Shown: positions 1 to 6,206, numbered from the stretch's first letter. The stretch: 6,463 nucleotides of DNA from Chitinophagales bacterium (GCA_020629335.1 JAHDDN010000312.1:1-6463); one strand, 5' to 3'. Notes: generated from the letters alone by a model not told the origin. A program made the numbers and translations.

Positions 1-98
1 AATTCGGTAGAATTAAGATGACCGAATTTTTGGGCAAATAAGTTGCTAGTCATAAATAGCAAGCAAATTATTAAACCTATTTTCATTAAATGCTTCAT
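1..98 (-). CDS. ompH: OmpH/Skp-family periplasmic chaperone, N-terminal part only
   Basis: This is the first 32 codons of a gene that continues past the left edge. The start MKHLMKIGLIICLLFM leads into a Sec signal peptide that probably ends at NLFA, with the mature protein beginning QKFGHLNSTE. That opening (Q-K-F-G/A-hydrophobic-hydrophobic-N/D-S/T) matches the first beta strand of OmpH/Skp proteins and closely parallels the next gene, whose mature form begins QKFAYVDTER. Family knowledge: Skp-like trimers hold unfolded outer-membrane proteins in the periplasm and pass them to BamA. Starts at 98 and 86 (Met5) are both possible; I chose 98 because it gives a normal signal peptide with Lys near the N-terminus. 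It is the last gene seen of the porG–uppS–bamA–ompH–ompH cluster and the downstream member of a tandem pair. The family call rests on a short stretch plus context, and the coiled-coil body is outside the window. Confidence 0.8.
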   Translation of the reverse strand, partial: MKHLMKIGLIICLLFMTSNLFAQKFGHLNSTE

Positions 99-156
99 TA
101 GTATTTTTTTGATTGAAATTAGCGGTATTCTGCCTTTACATAATAAATTGGCGCCA

Positions 157-190
157 CAAATTTACAAAATCTATAAGGAATTAGTACAAA
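157..190 (-). promoter_or_regulatory. Candidate Bacteroidota promoter in front of the downstream ompH
   Basis: On the minus strand TAAATTTG (157–164) fits the -7 consensus TAnnTTTG. A TTTG lies 22 bases upstream (187–190), near the long end of the known spacing. It would start transcription about 50 bases before the ATG at 98. In AT-rich DNA such matches arise by chance, and readthrough from the upstream ompH is equally plausible. Confidence 0.33.
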
Positions 191-226
191 TTACTGTTAC
201 TTGATCAAATTAATTATGCGAAAAAC

Positions 227-739
227 TTAATTAATGCCTAAAGCTTTTAGTATGTCTTCTGTTTTGTCAAACTTAGGGTTAGCGTATAACATATTGACTC
301 CGCTTGACTTATCAAAGATAAAATCAAAGCCTTTAGTTGTTGCTAATTTTTCTATTTCAGCATATACTTTATCTTGGATAGGCTTTGTCATTTCTTCTCT
401 TTTCTTGAATAACTCACCGCCATAGCCAAATTTCGTCTTTCTAAGTTCATTCACTTCACGTTCTTTCTGCATAATTTCTTCTTCTCTTTTACGACGTAAA
501 TCCTCTGTTAAAAGAACTTGTTCAGCTTGGTATTCACGATACATTTCTTCTATTGCTGACTTTTGGCCATCAATATCTTTTCTCCACTGCTCTGCAACTT
601 TATCGATCTCTTTTTGGGCATCTTGGTATTCTGGTAATTGCTCTAATATTCTTTCTGTATCTACGTAGGCAAATTTTTGTGCATCAGCGTAAACAAATCC
701 CACCATTAGAAAGGCAAGAACTACAATTAAATTTTTCAT
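227..739 (-). CDS. ompH: OmpH/Skp-family periplasmic chaperone
   Basis: A 170-residue protein of normal length for OmpH/Skp. Residues 1–20 are a Sec signal peptide (MKNLIVVLAFLMVGF, cleavage after ADA). The mature protein starts QKFAYVDTERIL, the conserved first strand. Residues about 40–120 are a highly charged heptad-type coiled coil rich in Glu, Lys, Arg and Gln (the chaperone tentacles). The C-terminal part, FDFIFDKSSGVNMLYANPKF, closes the trimer core and is followed by the usual DKTEDILKALG helix. The reading frame is open to a Met at 811, but that start would put 24 basic and polar residues before the signal peptide, so I place the start at 739. Inferred role: binding unfolded outer-membrane proteins on their way to BamA, encoded just upstream. 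The 151-base spacer to bamA shows no good promoter, so co-transcription with bamA is likely. Confidence 0.93.
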   Translation of the reverse strand: MKNLIVVLAFLMVGFVYADAQKFAYVDTERILEQLPEYQDAQKEIDKVAEQWRKDIDGQKSAIEEMYREYQAEQVLLTEDLRRKREEEIMQKEREVNELRKTKFGYGGELFKKREEMTKPIQDKVYAEIEKLATTKGFDFIFDKSSGVNMLYANPKFDKTEDILKALGIN

Positions 740-795
740 GGGTTTATGTTTATGAGTTAATAGTCTTTTATTTCGCTTGTTTGACCTAAGCATAT

Positions 796-835
796 AGACT
801 TGGTTTAGCAAGTCTTACAATAGATCATCGTCTAT
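796..835 (-). other. Two small adjacent hairpins in the bamA–ompH spacer
   Basis: A 7-bp perfect stem (AGACTTG at 796–802 with CAAGTCT at 809–815, 6-base loop) sits next to a 5-bp stem (ATAGA at 820–824 with TCTAT at 831–835). Neither is followed by a T-run on the minus strand, so they are not intrinsic terminators. They could be mRNA processing or stability elements between bamA and ompH, or chance in AT-rich DNA. The remaining spacer (740–890) shows no TAnnTTTG promoter. Confidence 0.25.
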
Positions 836-890
836 TTAACATTTGATAACAAAAACCAATAGAATTTGGTAACTCTATCAGTTTAAATTT

Positions 891-3518
891 TTATTCTGGT
901 TCTACTCCTAGTACTATATTGAATCTACCAAAGTTATTCAGATAATCCCAGAAAGGCACATTTTGATCTCCCGTATTATCAAATCCGACACCATAGTCAA
1001 ATCCTAATGTACCAAACATTGGTAAGAAGATACGTAATCCTAAGCCTGCTGATCTTCTCAACTTGAATGGATTATAGCTCTTGAAGTCTGGGTATGAATT
1101 CGAACCTTGTAAGAAGCCTAACACATAAATTGTAGAGGTAGGTGCTAAGCTCAATGGATATCTCAGTTCCATAGTGAATTTATTAAAGAATGGGTGACTG
1201 GTACCAAACTCTTCATAACCTCTGGTTGAGATGATTTCCTCTCCCAATAAGAAGAAGCTTCCCTGTGAAGCGAAACCGTCTCCACCCAATCGGAATCTTT
1301 CAAATGGGCTATGGCCAATACCTGCATCATAGAAGCCCATCAAGCCTAACTTAACAGAAGTCATTAAGACTAGCTTATTTTGTCGATCAATAGGAGTATA
1401 CCATTCTGCTTTGAATTTCCATTTATGGAATTCTGCAAATTTATATTTTTCATTATCTTCTAAAGACGCATAATCCTTATCACTAAATCTTGAATACGGA
1501 GGTGTCAATTGTAAAGATAGAGAGAAGTTAGAACCACTTCTTGGATAGATTGGACTATCTAAAGAGTAACGCCCTAATATAGTTGTCAAGCTAATTACAT
1601 TTGAGAAACCATCTGAGTAGATAAAGTTATTGTAATTCTGCATACTATATCGTTGGTAGCTCAAAGTATTCGTAAGAGTGAATCTATCATCAGGGAAGTT
1701 CAACCTTCTACCCAAACCAACAGAATAAGACTGTACATTTAGTATTTGTTTGTCTTCTTCATCGACTGTACTATTAAAGAAGCCATTATCATTTGAGAAG
1801 CGAGTTCTTGAGACGGAGACGGTTAATGAGTTGGGCTTTTTGCCTCCTAACCAAGGTTCTGTAAATGATGTATTTAGAGATAGATAACCAGGCCCATAAG
1901 TTTGGAACCGAACGGATAATCTTTGTCCGTCTCCTTGGGGAAGTGGATCCCATCCCCCTTTATTAAATAACTCTCGAAGAGAGAAGTTATTAAATGAAAT
2001 ACCTACACTACCAATAACGTTTTGTCCACTCCATCCTGCTGATAACTCAAGCTGATCAGATGGTCTTTCTGCTACGGTGTATTCAATATCTACCGTACCG
2101 TCTGCTTGGTTTGGAATTGGTAAAATACCGATTCCTTCAGGATCGAAATATCCTAAACCCGCAATTTGTTGCTGAGATCGCATGATATCAGAACGGCGGA
2201 ATTTACTCCCTGGCATAGAGAATAGTTCTCTTCTGATAACATGTTCTTTTGTACGGTCATTACCTTTAATAATGATGTTATTGATAGTCGCTTGAGGGCC
2301 TTCGTAAATACGCATTTGAAGATCAATAGAGTCTTCTTCAATTTTACTTTCAATTGGATTGACTTGGAAGAATAAGTAACCATCATCCATATATAGTGAT
2401 GAAATATCATTTTGAGCAGGATCCATGAATAAGCGTGTTTGTAATAATGCTTGGTCATAGACATCGCCTTTCTTAATATTCAATACTTTGGCTAGTTGCT
2501 CATTGGTATATTTGCTATTTCCTTTCCATTCTATATCACGGAAGTAGTACTTTTTACCTTCATCCATGACCATTTCGATATTCACATTTTTGCTATCGAC
2601 GAAGTATACGGTATCTTGAATAATTCGTGCATCTCTATAGCCCTTAGAATTATAAAGTTGAATGACTGTTTTTTTATCTGTTTCGTAGCTATCTTCTAGA
2701 TATTTGGAGTTAGAAAATAGTCTTAGACGAACTTTATCATCAATATAATTCATGGCTGTGGCCCAAGAAACATTACCTAAAGACTGGCCCAATTTTGCTT
2801 TTTTAAGATCTTTCCAAACCATTTTTGGGGTTTTAGTATTGATCTTAAATTTCTCCTTGGTGTCCTTCATGGACTTCTTAATATTTCGAGAATAGACATT
2901 ATCATTATCATAGACTATGATATCGTTAATTCTGATACGGCTTCCTCGTCTTACATCGATATCCAGTACGACATAATTAGGTAGTTTGGGATCAGGCTCT
3001 GTTGAGAAGCTCACATCTGCCAGATAATACCCTTTATCCTTATAGTAGTTAAGGATGATCTGTTTGGTATTATTAAGGGTGTTTTCGTCTAGTATTCTTC
3101 CGCTAAAAAGCTGTACTTTTTCACGAATATCATCTGCATCTATCTTTTTAACTCCTTTCAAAGAGAATTTTGATAGTCTTGGTCTTTCTACCAATCTGAT
3201 TTCTAAGAAGATGATTTCGTTGATAATATTGGAAGCATAGATTTGGACATCAGAGAATAGGTTTTGTTTCCAAAGGCTTCTGATCGCATTAGGAATTTCT
3301 TCTCCTGGTATATTGATGGGGTCTCCTACCACTAATCCCGATAATTGGACGAGTATATTTTCATCTAAAAACTCGGTACCAGTAACGGTGATGCCACCTA
3401 TTTCGTAGACTTTAGGAGCTGAATAATCTAATTTTTGACTAAGAGTATCTGTTTGTCCTATACTACTTAAGCTAAGTAATATAGCAATGAGGAAGGATAC
3501 GATTATCTTACTATTCAT
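891..3518 (-). CDS. bamA: Outer membrane protein assembly factor BamA (Omp85 family)
   Basis: An 875-residue Omp85 protein, the central subunit that folds beta-barrel proteins into the outer membrane. Residues 1–22 form a signal peptide (MNSKIIVSFLIAILLSLSSI, then GQ). Five POTRA domains follow, roughly 38–112, 115–190, 194–320, 324–406 and 410–485. POTRA signatures include the IxxIxVxGTEFLDE opening, GYYLADVSF, GYRDARI, WKGNSKYTNEQL, DDGYLFFQV and IIIKGNDRTKEHVIRREL. Residues about 490–875 are the 16-stranded barrel; RGY at 766–768 is the counterpart of the conserved VRGF/Y motif of loop 6. The third POTRA carries about 40 extra residues (about 225–270), which I believe is common in Cytophagales-type BamA. 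The final strand ends FNIVLGVEPE rather than in the terminal aromatic of proteobacterial barrels. The ATG at 3518 gives a proper signal peptide and lies 23 bases after the uppS stop, with no promoter between, so the two are probably one operon. Partners are likely the OmpH/Skp proteins encoded downstream. Confidence 0.96.
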   Translation of the reverse strand: MNSKIIVSFLIAILLSLSSIGQTDTLSQKLDYSAPKVYEIGGITVTGTEFLDENILVQLSGLVVGDPINIPGEEIPNAIRSLWKQNLFSDVQIYASNIINEIIFLEIRLVERPRLSKFSLKGVKKIDADDIREKVQLFSGRILDENTLNNTKQIILNYYKDKGYYLADVSFSTEPDPKLPNYVVLDIDVRRGSRIRINDIIVYDNDNVYSRNIKKSMKDTKEKFKINTKTPKMVWKDLKKAKLGQSLGNVSWATAMNYIDDKVRLRLFSNSKYLEDSYETDKKTVIQLYNSKGYRDARIIQDTVYFVDSKNVNIEMVMDEGKKYYFRDIEWKGNSKYTNEQLAKVLNIKKGDVYDQALLQTRLFMDPAQNDISSLYMDDGYLFFQVNPIESKIEEDSIDLQMRIYEGPQATINNIIIKGNDRTKEHVIRRELFSMPGSKFRRSDIMRSQQQIAGLGYFDPEGIGILPIPNQADGTVDIEYTVAERPSDQLELSAGWSGQNVIGSVGISFNNFSLRELFNKGGWDPLPQGDGQRLSVRFQTYGPGYLSLNTSFTEPWLGGKKPNSLTVSVSRTRFSNDNGFFNSTVDEEDKQILNVQSYSVGLGRRLNFPDDRFTLTNTLSYQRYSMQNYNNFIYSDGFSNVISLTTILGRYSLDSPIYPRSGSNFSLSLQLTPPYSRFSDKDYASLEDNEKYKFAEFHKWKFKAEWYTPIDRQNKLVLMTSVKLGLMGFYDAGIGHSPFERFRLGGDGFASQGSFFLLGEEIISTRGYEEFGTSHPFFNKFTMELRYPLSLAPTSTIYVLGFLQGSNSYPDFKSYNPFKLRRSAGLGLRIFLPMFGTLGFDYGVGFDNTGDQNVPFWDYLNNFGRFNIVLGVEPE

Positions 3519-3541
3519 ATAATGGGTTTGTCTTTATTCTT

Positions 3542-4288
3542 TTATGAGTCTACTTGTTCGCTAATTTTACCAAATCTTCTTTCACGGGATTGGTAATCAA
3601 CAATTGCTTTATAAAACTCCTCTTTATCGAAGTCTGGCCATAGTGTTTCGGTGAAATAGAGTTCGGTATAAGCAATTTGCCATAATAAGTAATTACTTAT
3701 TCTATATTCTCCACTTGTTCTTATCAATAATTCGGGGTCAGGGATACCTGCTGTCGTTAAACGGCTACTGATGAATTCTTCATTAATAATACTTGGGTCT
3801 AATGAACCTTGAGCGGCTTCTTCTGCTATTTCTCGAATAGCTTTACTTAATTCCCATCGAGCGCTATAACTTAAGGCCAAAGTTAATTGTAATTTATCAT
3901 TATTACGGGTTAACTCCATGGCACTTTTCAGTTCATCTACACAGGCTCTTGGAAGTTTTTCTAGGTCGCCTATGGTCTTTAAACGTACACCATTCTCATT
4001 TAGTTGTTTTACCTCTTTACGTAATGATTGTACCAGTATGGTCATCAGGGCATTTACTTCCCTTTGGGGTCTATTCCAGTTTTCGGTAGAGAAGGCGTAT
4101 AAGGTTAGGAATTCTATATTCATTTCCCTTGCGGCTTCGACTACTTTACGCACTGATTTGACGCCATTTTGGTGGCCAAAAACCCGACTAGCCATATTTT
4201 GTTTTTTGGCCCACCTACCGTTTCCATCCATAGTAATCGCTATGTGGCGAGGCATTCTCTCTATATCGATCTGGTCTTTATAATTCAT
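3542..4288 (-). CDS. uppS: Isoprenyl transferase (di-trans,poly-cis-undecaprenyl diphosphate synthase)
   Basis: A 248-residue cis-prenyltransferase, full length for the family. It condenses isopentenyl diphosphate onto farnesyl diphosphate to give undecaprenyl diphosphate, the precursor of the lipid carrier for peptidoglycan and surface glycans, at the cytoplasmic membrane face. The signature HIAITMDGNGRWA holds the Mg-binding catalytic Asp21 (Asp26 in E. coli). His39 in FGHQNG, the YAFSTENWNRP block (64–74), and Arg190, Arg196 and Glu209 in RTSGEYRISNYLLWQ / YTELYF correspond to the E. coli diphosphate-binding residues Arg194, Arg200 and Glu213. The LWPDFD motif follows. No key residue is missing. 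Met12 is a possible later start, but the MNYKDQIDIERMP leader resembles other Bacteroidota UppS proteins and AGGA lies 11 bases before the ATG at 4288. It is the first gene of the probable uppS–bamA–ompH unit. Confidence 0.97.
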   Translation of the reverse strand: MNYKDQIDIERMPRHIAITMDGNGRWAKKQNMASRVFGHQNGVKSVRKVVEAAREMNIEFLTLYAFSTENWNRPQREVNALMTILVQSLRKEVKQLNENGVRLKTIGDLEKLPRACVDELKSAMELTRNNDKLQLTLALSYSARWELSKAIREIAEEAAQGSLDPSIINEEFISSRLTTAGIPDPELLIRTSGEYRISNYLLWQIAYTELYFTETLWPDFDKEEFYKAIVDYQSRERRFGKISEQVDS

Positions 4289-4290
4289 TA

Positions 4291-4300
4291 GAACTAGTTC
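4291..4300. repeat. 10-bp palindrome overlapping the uppS leader
   Basis: GAACTAGTTC is a perfect palindrome two bases upstream of the uppS ATG; the minus-strand AGGA element of the leader begins just outside it and overlaps it. It could mask the ribosome-binding region or be chance. No second copy was noticed in the window. Confidence 0.3.
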
Positions 4301-4339
4301 CTAAAAAAAAAGTATTGACTGCTGCTGCAACCAATACCA

Positions 4340-4369
4340 CAAAGATACACAATAAGTATGTAAAAGAAA
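4340..4369 (-). promoter_or_regulatory. Candidate Bacteroidota promoter for uppS–bamA–ompH
   Basis: Minus-strand TATCTTTG (4340–4347) matches the -7 consensus TAnnTTTG exactly. The upstream element 18 bases away is TTTC (4366–4369), one base off TTTG. Predicted transcription would begin near 4333, leaving a leader of about 45 bases before uppS. It follows the porG terminator directly, which makes an independent promoter likely here. The upstream element lies inside the T-rich tail of that terminator. Confidence 0.5.
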
Positions 4370-4407
4370 GTGTAGCGATCAGCCTCTGCTCAAATAGGCT
4401 GATCGCT
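4361..4407 (-). terminator. Intrinsic terminator of porG
   Basis: A perfect 12-bp stem (AGCGATCAGCCT at 4374–4385 with AGGCTGATCGCT at 4396–4407) has a 10-base loop. On the minus strand it is followed by the pyrimidine tract CTTTCTTTTA (4370–4361). It starts five bases after the porG stop codon. The stem is strong and GC-containing, so termination between porG and uppS is well supported, though the T-run is interrupted. Confidence 0.85.
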
Positions 4408-4412
4408 CATCA

Positions 4413-5282
4413 CTAAAATATTCCAATATTTCTTTTTGGTCTAAAACTACCAGAAGAGGGGCATTTATTAGCAAAAAGGGTGTAGGTAAAGGATACTCCT
4501 ACAAAAAGATAGCCATCATTAGAGCTGCTATCTCCTCTTTGTTGCCCTGTATCGCCAATCAATATAGTTCCGACTTCTCCAGAACGATCTTCCAATTGAG
4601 CTTCAATACTTCCATCTAAAAAGATCAAGTTATCCACATATTGTCCACTTACATCGTCTATATAGTCTGTGAAAGTGCTTCTATACACTGCTTCTGCACT
4701 CATTGTCCAAGGGCCTTTCATCCACCATTTGAAGCCAAATCCTGCTGGAACAGTCATTTGTATGCTTTTATAAGGCTTTTTGCCTGATATTTGGGATTCG
4801 TTTTGACCTTCTGTACCAGCGAGCTTAAGTCTGTACCATTCGCCATCAATTTTGGCTTTAGGGTTATGGTGGAAAAAGCCGATTCCTGCTGTTAGATAAG
4901 GAGTAAAAGAGTGGGCTCTACTACCAGGAACAAATTTTTTGAAGTTCAGTTCTATTAGCGCACTTGCTTCGATGATATTTGATCTAAAGCTTAGATTTCT
5001 GGCTTGTTGGTAAGGGAAGGGCGAGTCTGCATCTTCAAATCCGATGCTTGCATAACTTGCCGATCCTTTGATAGCTATGTATTCCATTACGTGATAACGG
5101 TATACGATTCCACCTGATGGTCTTACTTTTTTGAAGCTGTAATTGGTATTAATATCTCCAAAGTAGTTGGAGATGCCGACCCATGCACCTATTTCTTGGT
5201 GATGGTATTGAGCGGATACATTTGTGTTGTTACAAAGTAGGGTTCCTATAAAGGCAAGGAACAAAATCAATCGGAATGACAT
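4413..5282 (-). CDS. porG: PorG-like outer membrane protein (DUF6089), type IX secretion associated
   Basis: A 289-residue predicted outer-membrane beta-barrel protein. Residues 1–24 are a signal peptide (MSFRLILFLAFIGTLLC, cleavage after VSA). Recognisable DUF6089/PorG blocks are EIGAWVGISNYFGDINTN (30–47), the PSGGIVYRYHVMEYIAIKGS strand pair (55–74), FTPYLTAGIGFFHHNPKA (126–143) and TFTDYIDDVSGQYVD (203–217), with amphipathic strands throughout. Residues about 218–257 are a polar loop rich in Asp, Ser and Gly, longer than I expect for the family. The C-terminus NKCPSSGSFRPKRNIGIF resembles the basic tails of homologues and holds a lone Cys. Family knowledge: PorG of P. gingivalis is an outer-membrane protein needed for type IX secretion, and its gene lies beside uppS, bamA and two ompH genes as here. 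Not every DUF6089 member has a proven secretion role, so this function is inferred from family and order. It is transcribed separately from uppS because of the terminator after it. Confidence 0.85.
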   Translation of the reverse strand: MSFRLILFLAFIGTLLCNNTNVSAQYHHQEIGAWVGISNYFGDINTNYSFKKVRPSGGIVYRYHVMEYIAIKGSASYASIGFEDADSPFPYQQARNLSFRSNIIEASALIELNFKKFVPGSRAHSFTPYLTAGIGFFHHNPKAKIDGEWYRLKLAGTEGQNESQISGKKPYKSIQMTVPAGFGFKWWMKGPWTMSAEAVYRSTFTDYIDDVSGQYVDNLIFLDGSIEAQLEDRSGEVGTILIGDTGQQRGDSSSNDGYLFVGVSFTYTLFANKCPSSGSFRPKRNIGIF

Positions 5283-5461
5283 AGATTTACTTTATTTTAA
5301 TGGAGTTTAATCTCCTTGTTGTCTCTTTCTTCAAATTTTATGCTACACTACTCATTTGAAACGCTAAAGCATTTTAAATGTTGTTGAGTGGGCATTGAAA
5401 AAGGCATATTTTCTTAATCTCTTTTAGGAAGCTTAATAGCTCTTACTTTCAATACTTGATT
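5283..5461. other. AT-rich leader region upstream of porG, no gene seen
   Basis: No coding frame or RNA gene is recognisable. The porG promoter should lie here on the minus strand, but no exact TAnnTTTG is present; the nearest is TAAAATTTG (5332–5340), which has one base too many. A small GGAG/CTCC hairpin lies at 5302–5315. The right end passes into the repeat element at 5462. Confidence 0.6.
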
Positions 5462-5475
5462 GCGTGAGGGATGGT

Positions 5476-5591
5476 AGCGGTACTCAGCGTGATGAAGTAG
5501 CTTACGAAACTTAGGCAGACGCAGGCTGGCCACGCAGTGGCAGACAAGTATGCCTTAGTGTAGTAGCTGCTGAATAGCTGAGTGAGAGCGG
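5476..5591. repeat. Inner inserted segment with imperfect long hairpin
   Basis: Two AGCGG copies (5476–5480 and 5587–5591) flank about 106 bases that interrupt an otherwise continuous head motif. The segment folds on itself: ACTCAGC (5482–5488) with GCTGAGT (5577–5583); AGTAGCT (5496–5502) with AGCTGCT (5565–5571), one G·T; ACTTAGGCA (5509–5517) with TGCCTTAGT (5551–5559), one mismatch; GCCAC (5529–5533) with GTGGC (5537–5541). A 7-base direct repeat GGCAGAC occurs at 5514–5520 and 5539–5545. The layout suggests insertion of one hairpin element into another with a 5-bp duplication, but five bases can match by chance. Confidence 0.5.
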
Positions 5592-5600
5592 ACAGCCCGA

Positions 5601-5676
5601 CCGATTTTTATTTTTGCCATCGTTGGGCCGACACATCGGTACGGCCCCTACGGACGATGGCAAAAATAAAAATCGG
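5601..5676. repeat. Perfect 23-bp inverted repeat with a second hairpin in its loop
   Basis: The arms 5601–5623 (CCGATTTTTA … GCCATCGT) and 5654–5676 are exact reverse complements over 23 bases. The 30-base loop contains GGGCCG (5625–5630) paired with CGGCCC (5642–5647). Read on the minus strand the loop is CGTAGGGGCCG … CGGCCC, like the GTAGGGGC-type hairpins common between genes in several phyla. At the base, GCCCGA (5595–5600) can pair with TCGGGC (5673–5678) as an alternative register. It could act as a two-way transcription stop or cruciform. It lies far from both neighbouring genes' ends. Confidence 0.85.
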
Positions 5677-5684
5677 GCACGCCC

Positions 5685-5874
5685 AAATTCATTATTACAT
5701 TTGTCAATTCTTTCAGATCTGATTAAATGATGCCATTTTCATGATGAATGAATTGCATTTGAATTTAGCGTATTGATAGATTTGGGTGCTTTTTTAAGTT
5801 TGTCTGTTTTATTAGACGATTGGTGGATTTGTGTACTTGCTAATTTGTGATAACATATGAGTTCATGGGTACAC
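5685..5874. other. AT-rich intergenic stretch downstream of HU, nothing recognised
   Basis: No coding frame of useful length, tRNA or repeat copy is seen between the repeat element and the HU terminator. The composition matches the rest of the chromosome. Confidence 0.6.
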
Positions 5875-5911
5875 AAAAAAAGGCAAAACTCTTACTAGAG
5901 TCTTGCCTTTT
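5875..5911 (-). terminator. Intrinsic terminator of the HU gene
   Basis: A 15-bp stem (5878–5892 with 5897–5911) has a 4-base loop. One A/C mismatch on the plus strand becomes a G·U pair in the minus-strand RNA. On that strand the stem core GGCAAGACTCT is followed by seven T bases (5881–5875). It begins 22 bases after the HU stop. The short plus-strand T-run also allows weak termination in the other direction. Confidence 0.9.
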
Positions 5912-5933
5912 CCAAAATAGTATTTATTTTTGA

Positions 5934-6206
5934 TTAAGCTACGCTTTCTTCTAAGCCTTTACCTGCTTTGAACTTCACGACTTTTTTAGCTTTAATTTGA
6001 ATTGGCTCACCAGTTCTTGGGTTTCTACCCGTACGAGCTGGTCTTTCATTGATAGAGAAAGTACCGAATCCGATTAAAGATAATTTGTCACCACCTTTTA
6101 AGGTAGCTGCTAATGTCTCAATGAATGAGTTCAATGCATCTGTTGCTTGAGCTTTAGTAATGTCAGAATCTGCTGCCATTTTGCTAATTAAATCTCCTTT
6201 ATTCAT
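5934..6206 (-). CDS. hup: HU family DNA-binding protein
   Basis: A 90-residue protein, the canonical HU/IHF length. It is an abundant dimeric nucleoid protein that bends DNA without strong sequence preference. The N-terminal two-helix dimer body is MNKGDLISKMAADSDITKAQ… to about residue 38. The GFGTF turn is at 46–50, and the beta-arm signature RPARTGRNPRTGEPIQI (55–71) holds the intercalating Pro63. KVVKFKAGKGL (75–85) forms the last strand and helix. The residues I would expect are all present, and the NPRTG arm is of HU type. IHF-alpha or -beta is less likely because a single HU-like gene with a GRNPRTGE arm is the norm in this phylum. The gene is alone, with its own promoter (6241–6271) and terminator, and diverges from gcvT. 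Confidence 0.96.
   Translation of the reverse strand: MNKGDLISKMAADSDITKAQATDALNSFIETLAATLKGGDKLSLIGFGTFSINERPARTGRNPRTGEPIQIKAKKVVKFKAGKGLEESVA

Larger units (their letters stand above)
5462..5684. repeat. Composite REP-like intergenic element with nested inverted repeats
   Basis: This block of about 223 bases is visibly richer in G and C than its flanks and has no coding frame. It opens with GCGTGAGGGATGGTAGCGG (5462–5480) and later resumes with AGCGGACAGCCCGACC (5587–5602). It ends with GGGCACGCCC (5675–5684). From memory, unverified, similar head (GAGGGAT-GTAGCGGA-AGCCCGAC) and tail (GGGCACGCCC) motifs recur between genes in many Bacteroidota genomes, with a variable hairpin between them. 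Here the head is split by about 110 extra bases and the hairpin loop holds a further hairpin. Such elements are thought to be moved by REP-associated transposases elsewhere in the genome; none is encoded here. Confidence 0.7.

Noticed and set aside
553..789. Plus-strand open frame rich in hydrophobic residues
   Set aside because: It is antisense to the ompH coiled coil and signal peptide; the hydrophobicity is a by-product of the complementary codons.
740..811. Longer N-terminus for the ompH at 227–739, starting at 811 or 793
   Set aside because: It would place basic, polar residues before a well-formed signal peptide; the Met at 739 gives a standard exported protein.
850..870. Terminator after bamA (ACCAA/TTGGT stem followed by TTTTG)
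   Set aside because: A 5-bp AT-rich stem with a short T-run is too weak to claim, and the downstream ompH lacks a clear promoter of its own.
2153..2464. Minus-strand open frame inside bamA
   Set aside because: It is in an alternative frame of a continuous, conserved BamA coding sequence with no sign of a frameshift.
3918..4283. Plus-strand open frame of 121 codons
   Set aside because: It lies wholly opposite uppS, whose catalytic motifs are clear. The translation is low in family-like features and looks like an antisense shadow.
5462..5684. CRISPR array or tRNA/ribozyme in the structured gap
   Set aside because: There are no regularly spaced direct repeats and no cloverleaf. The repeats are nested inverted arms, which fits a REP/MITE-like element better.
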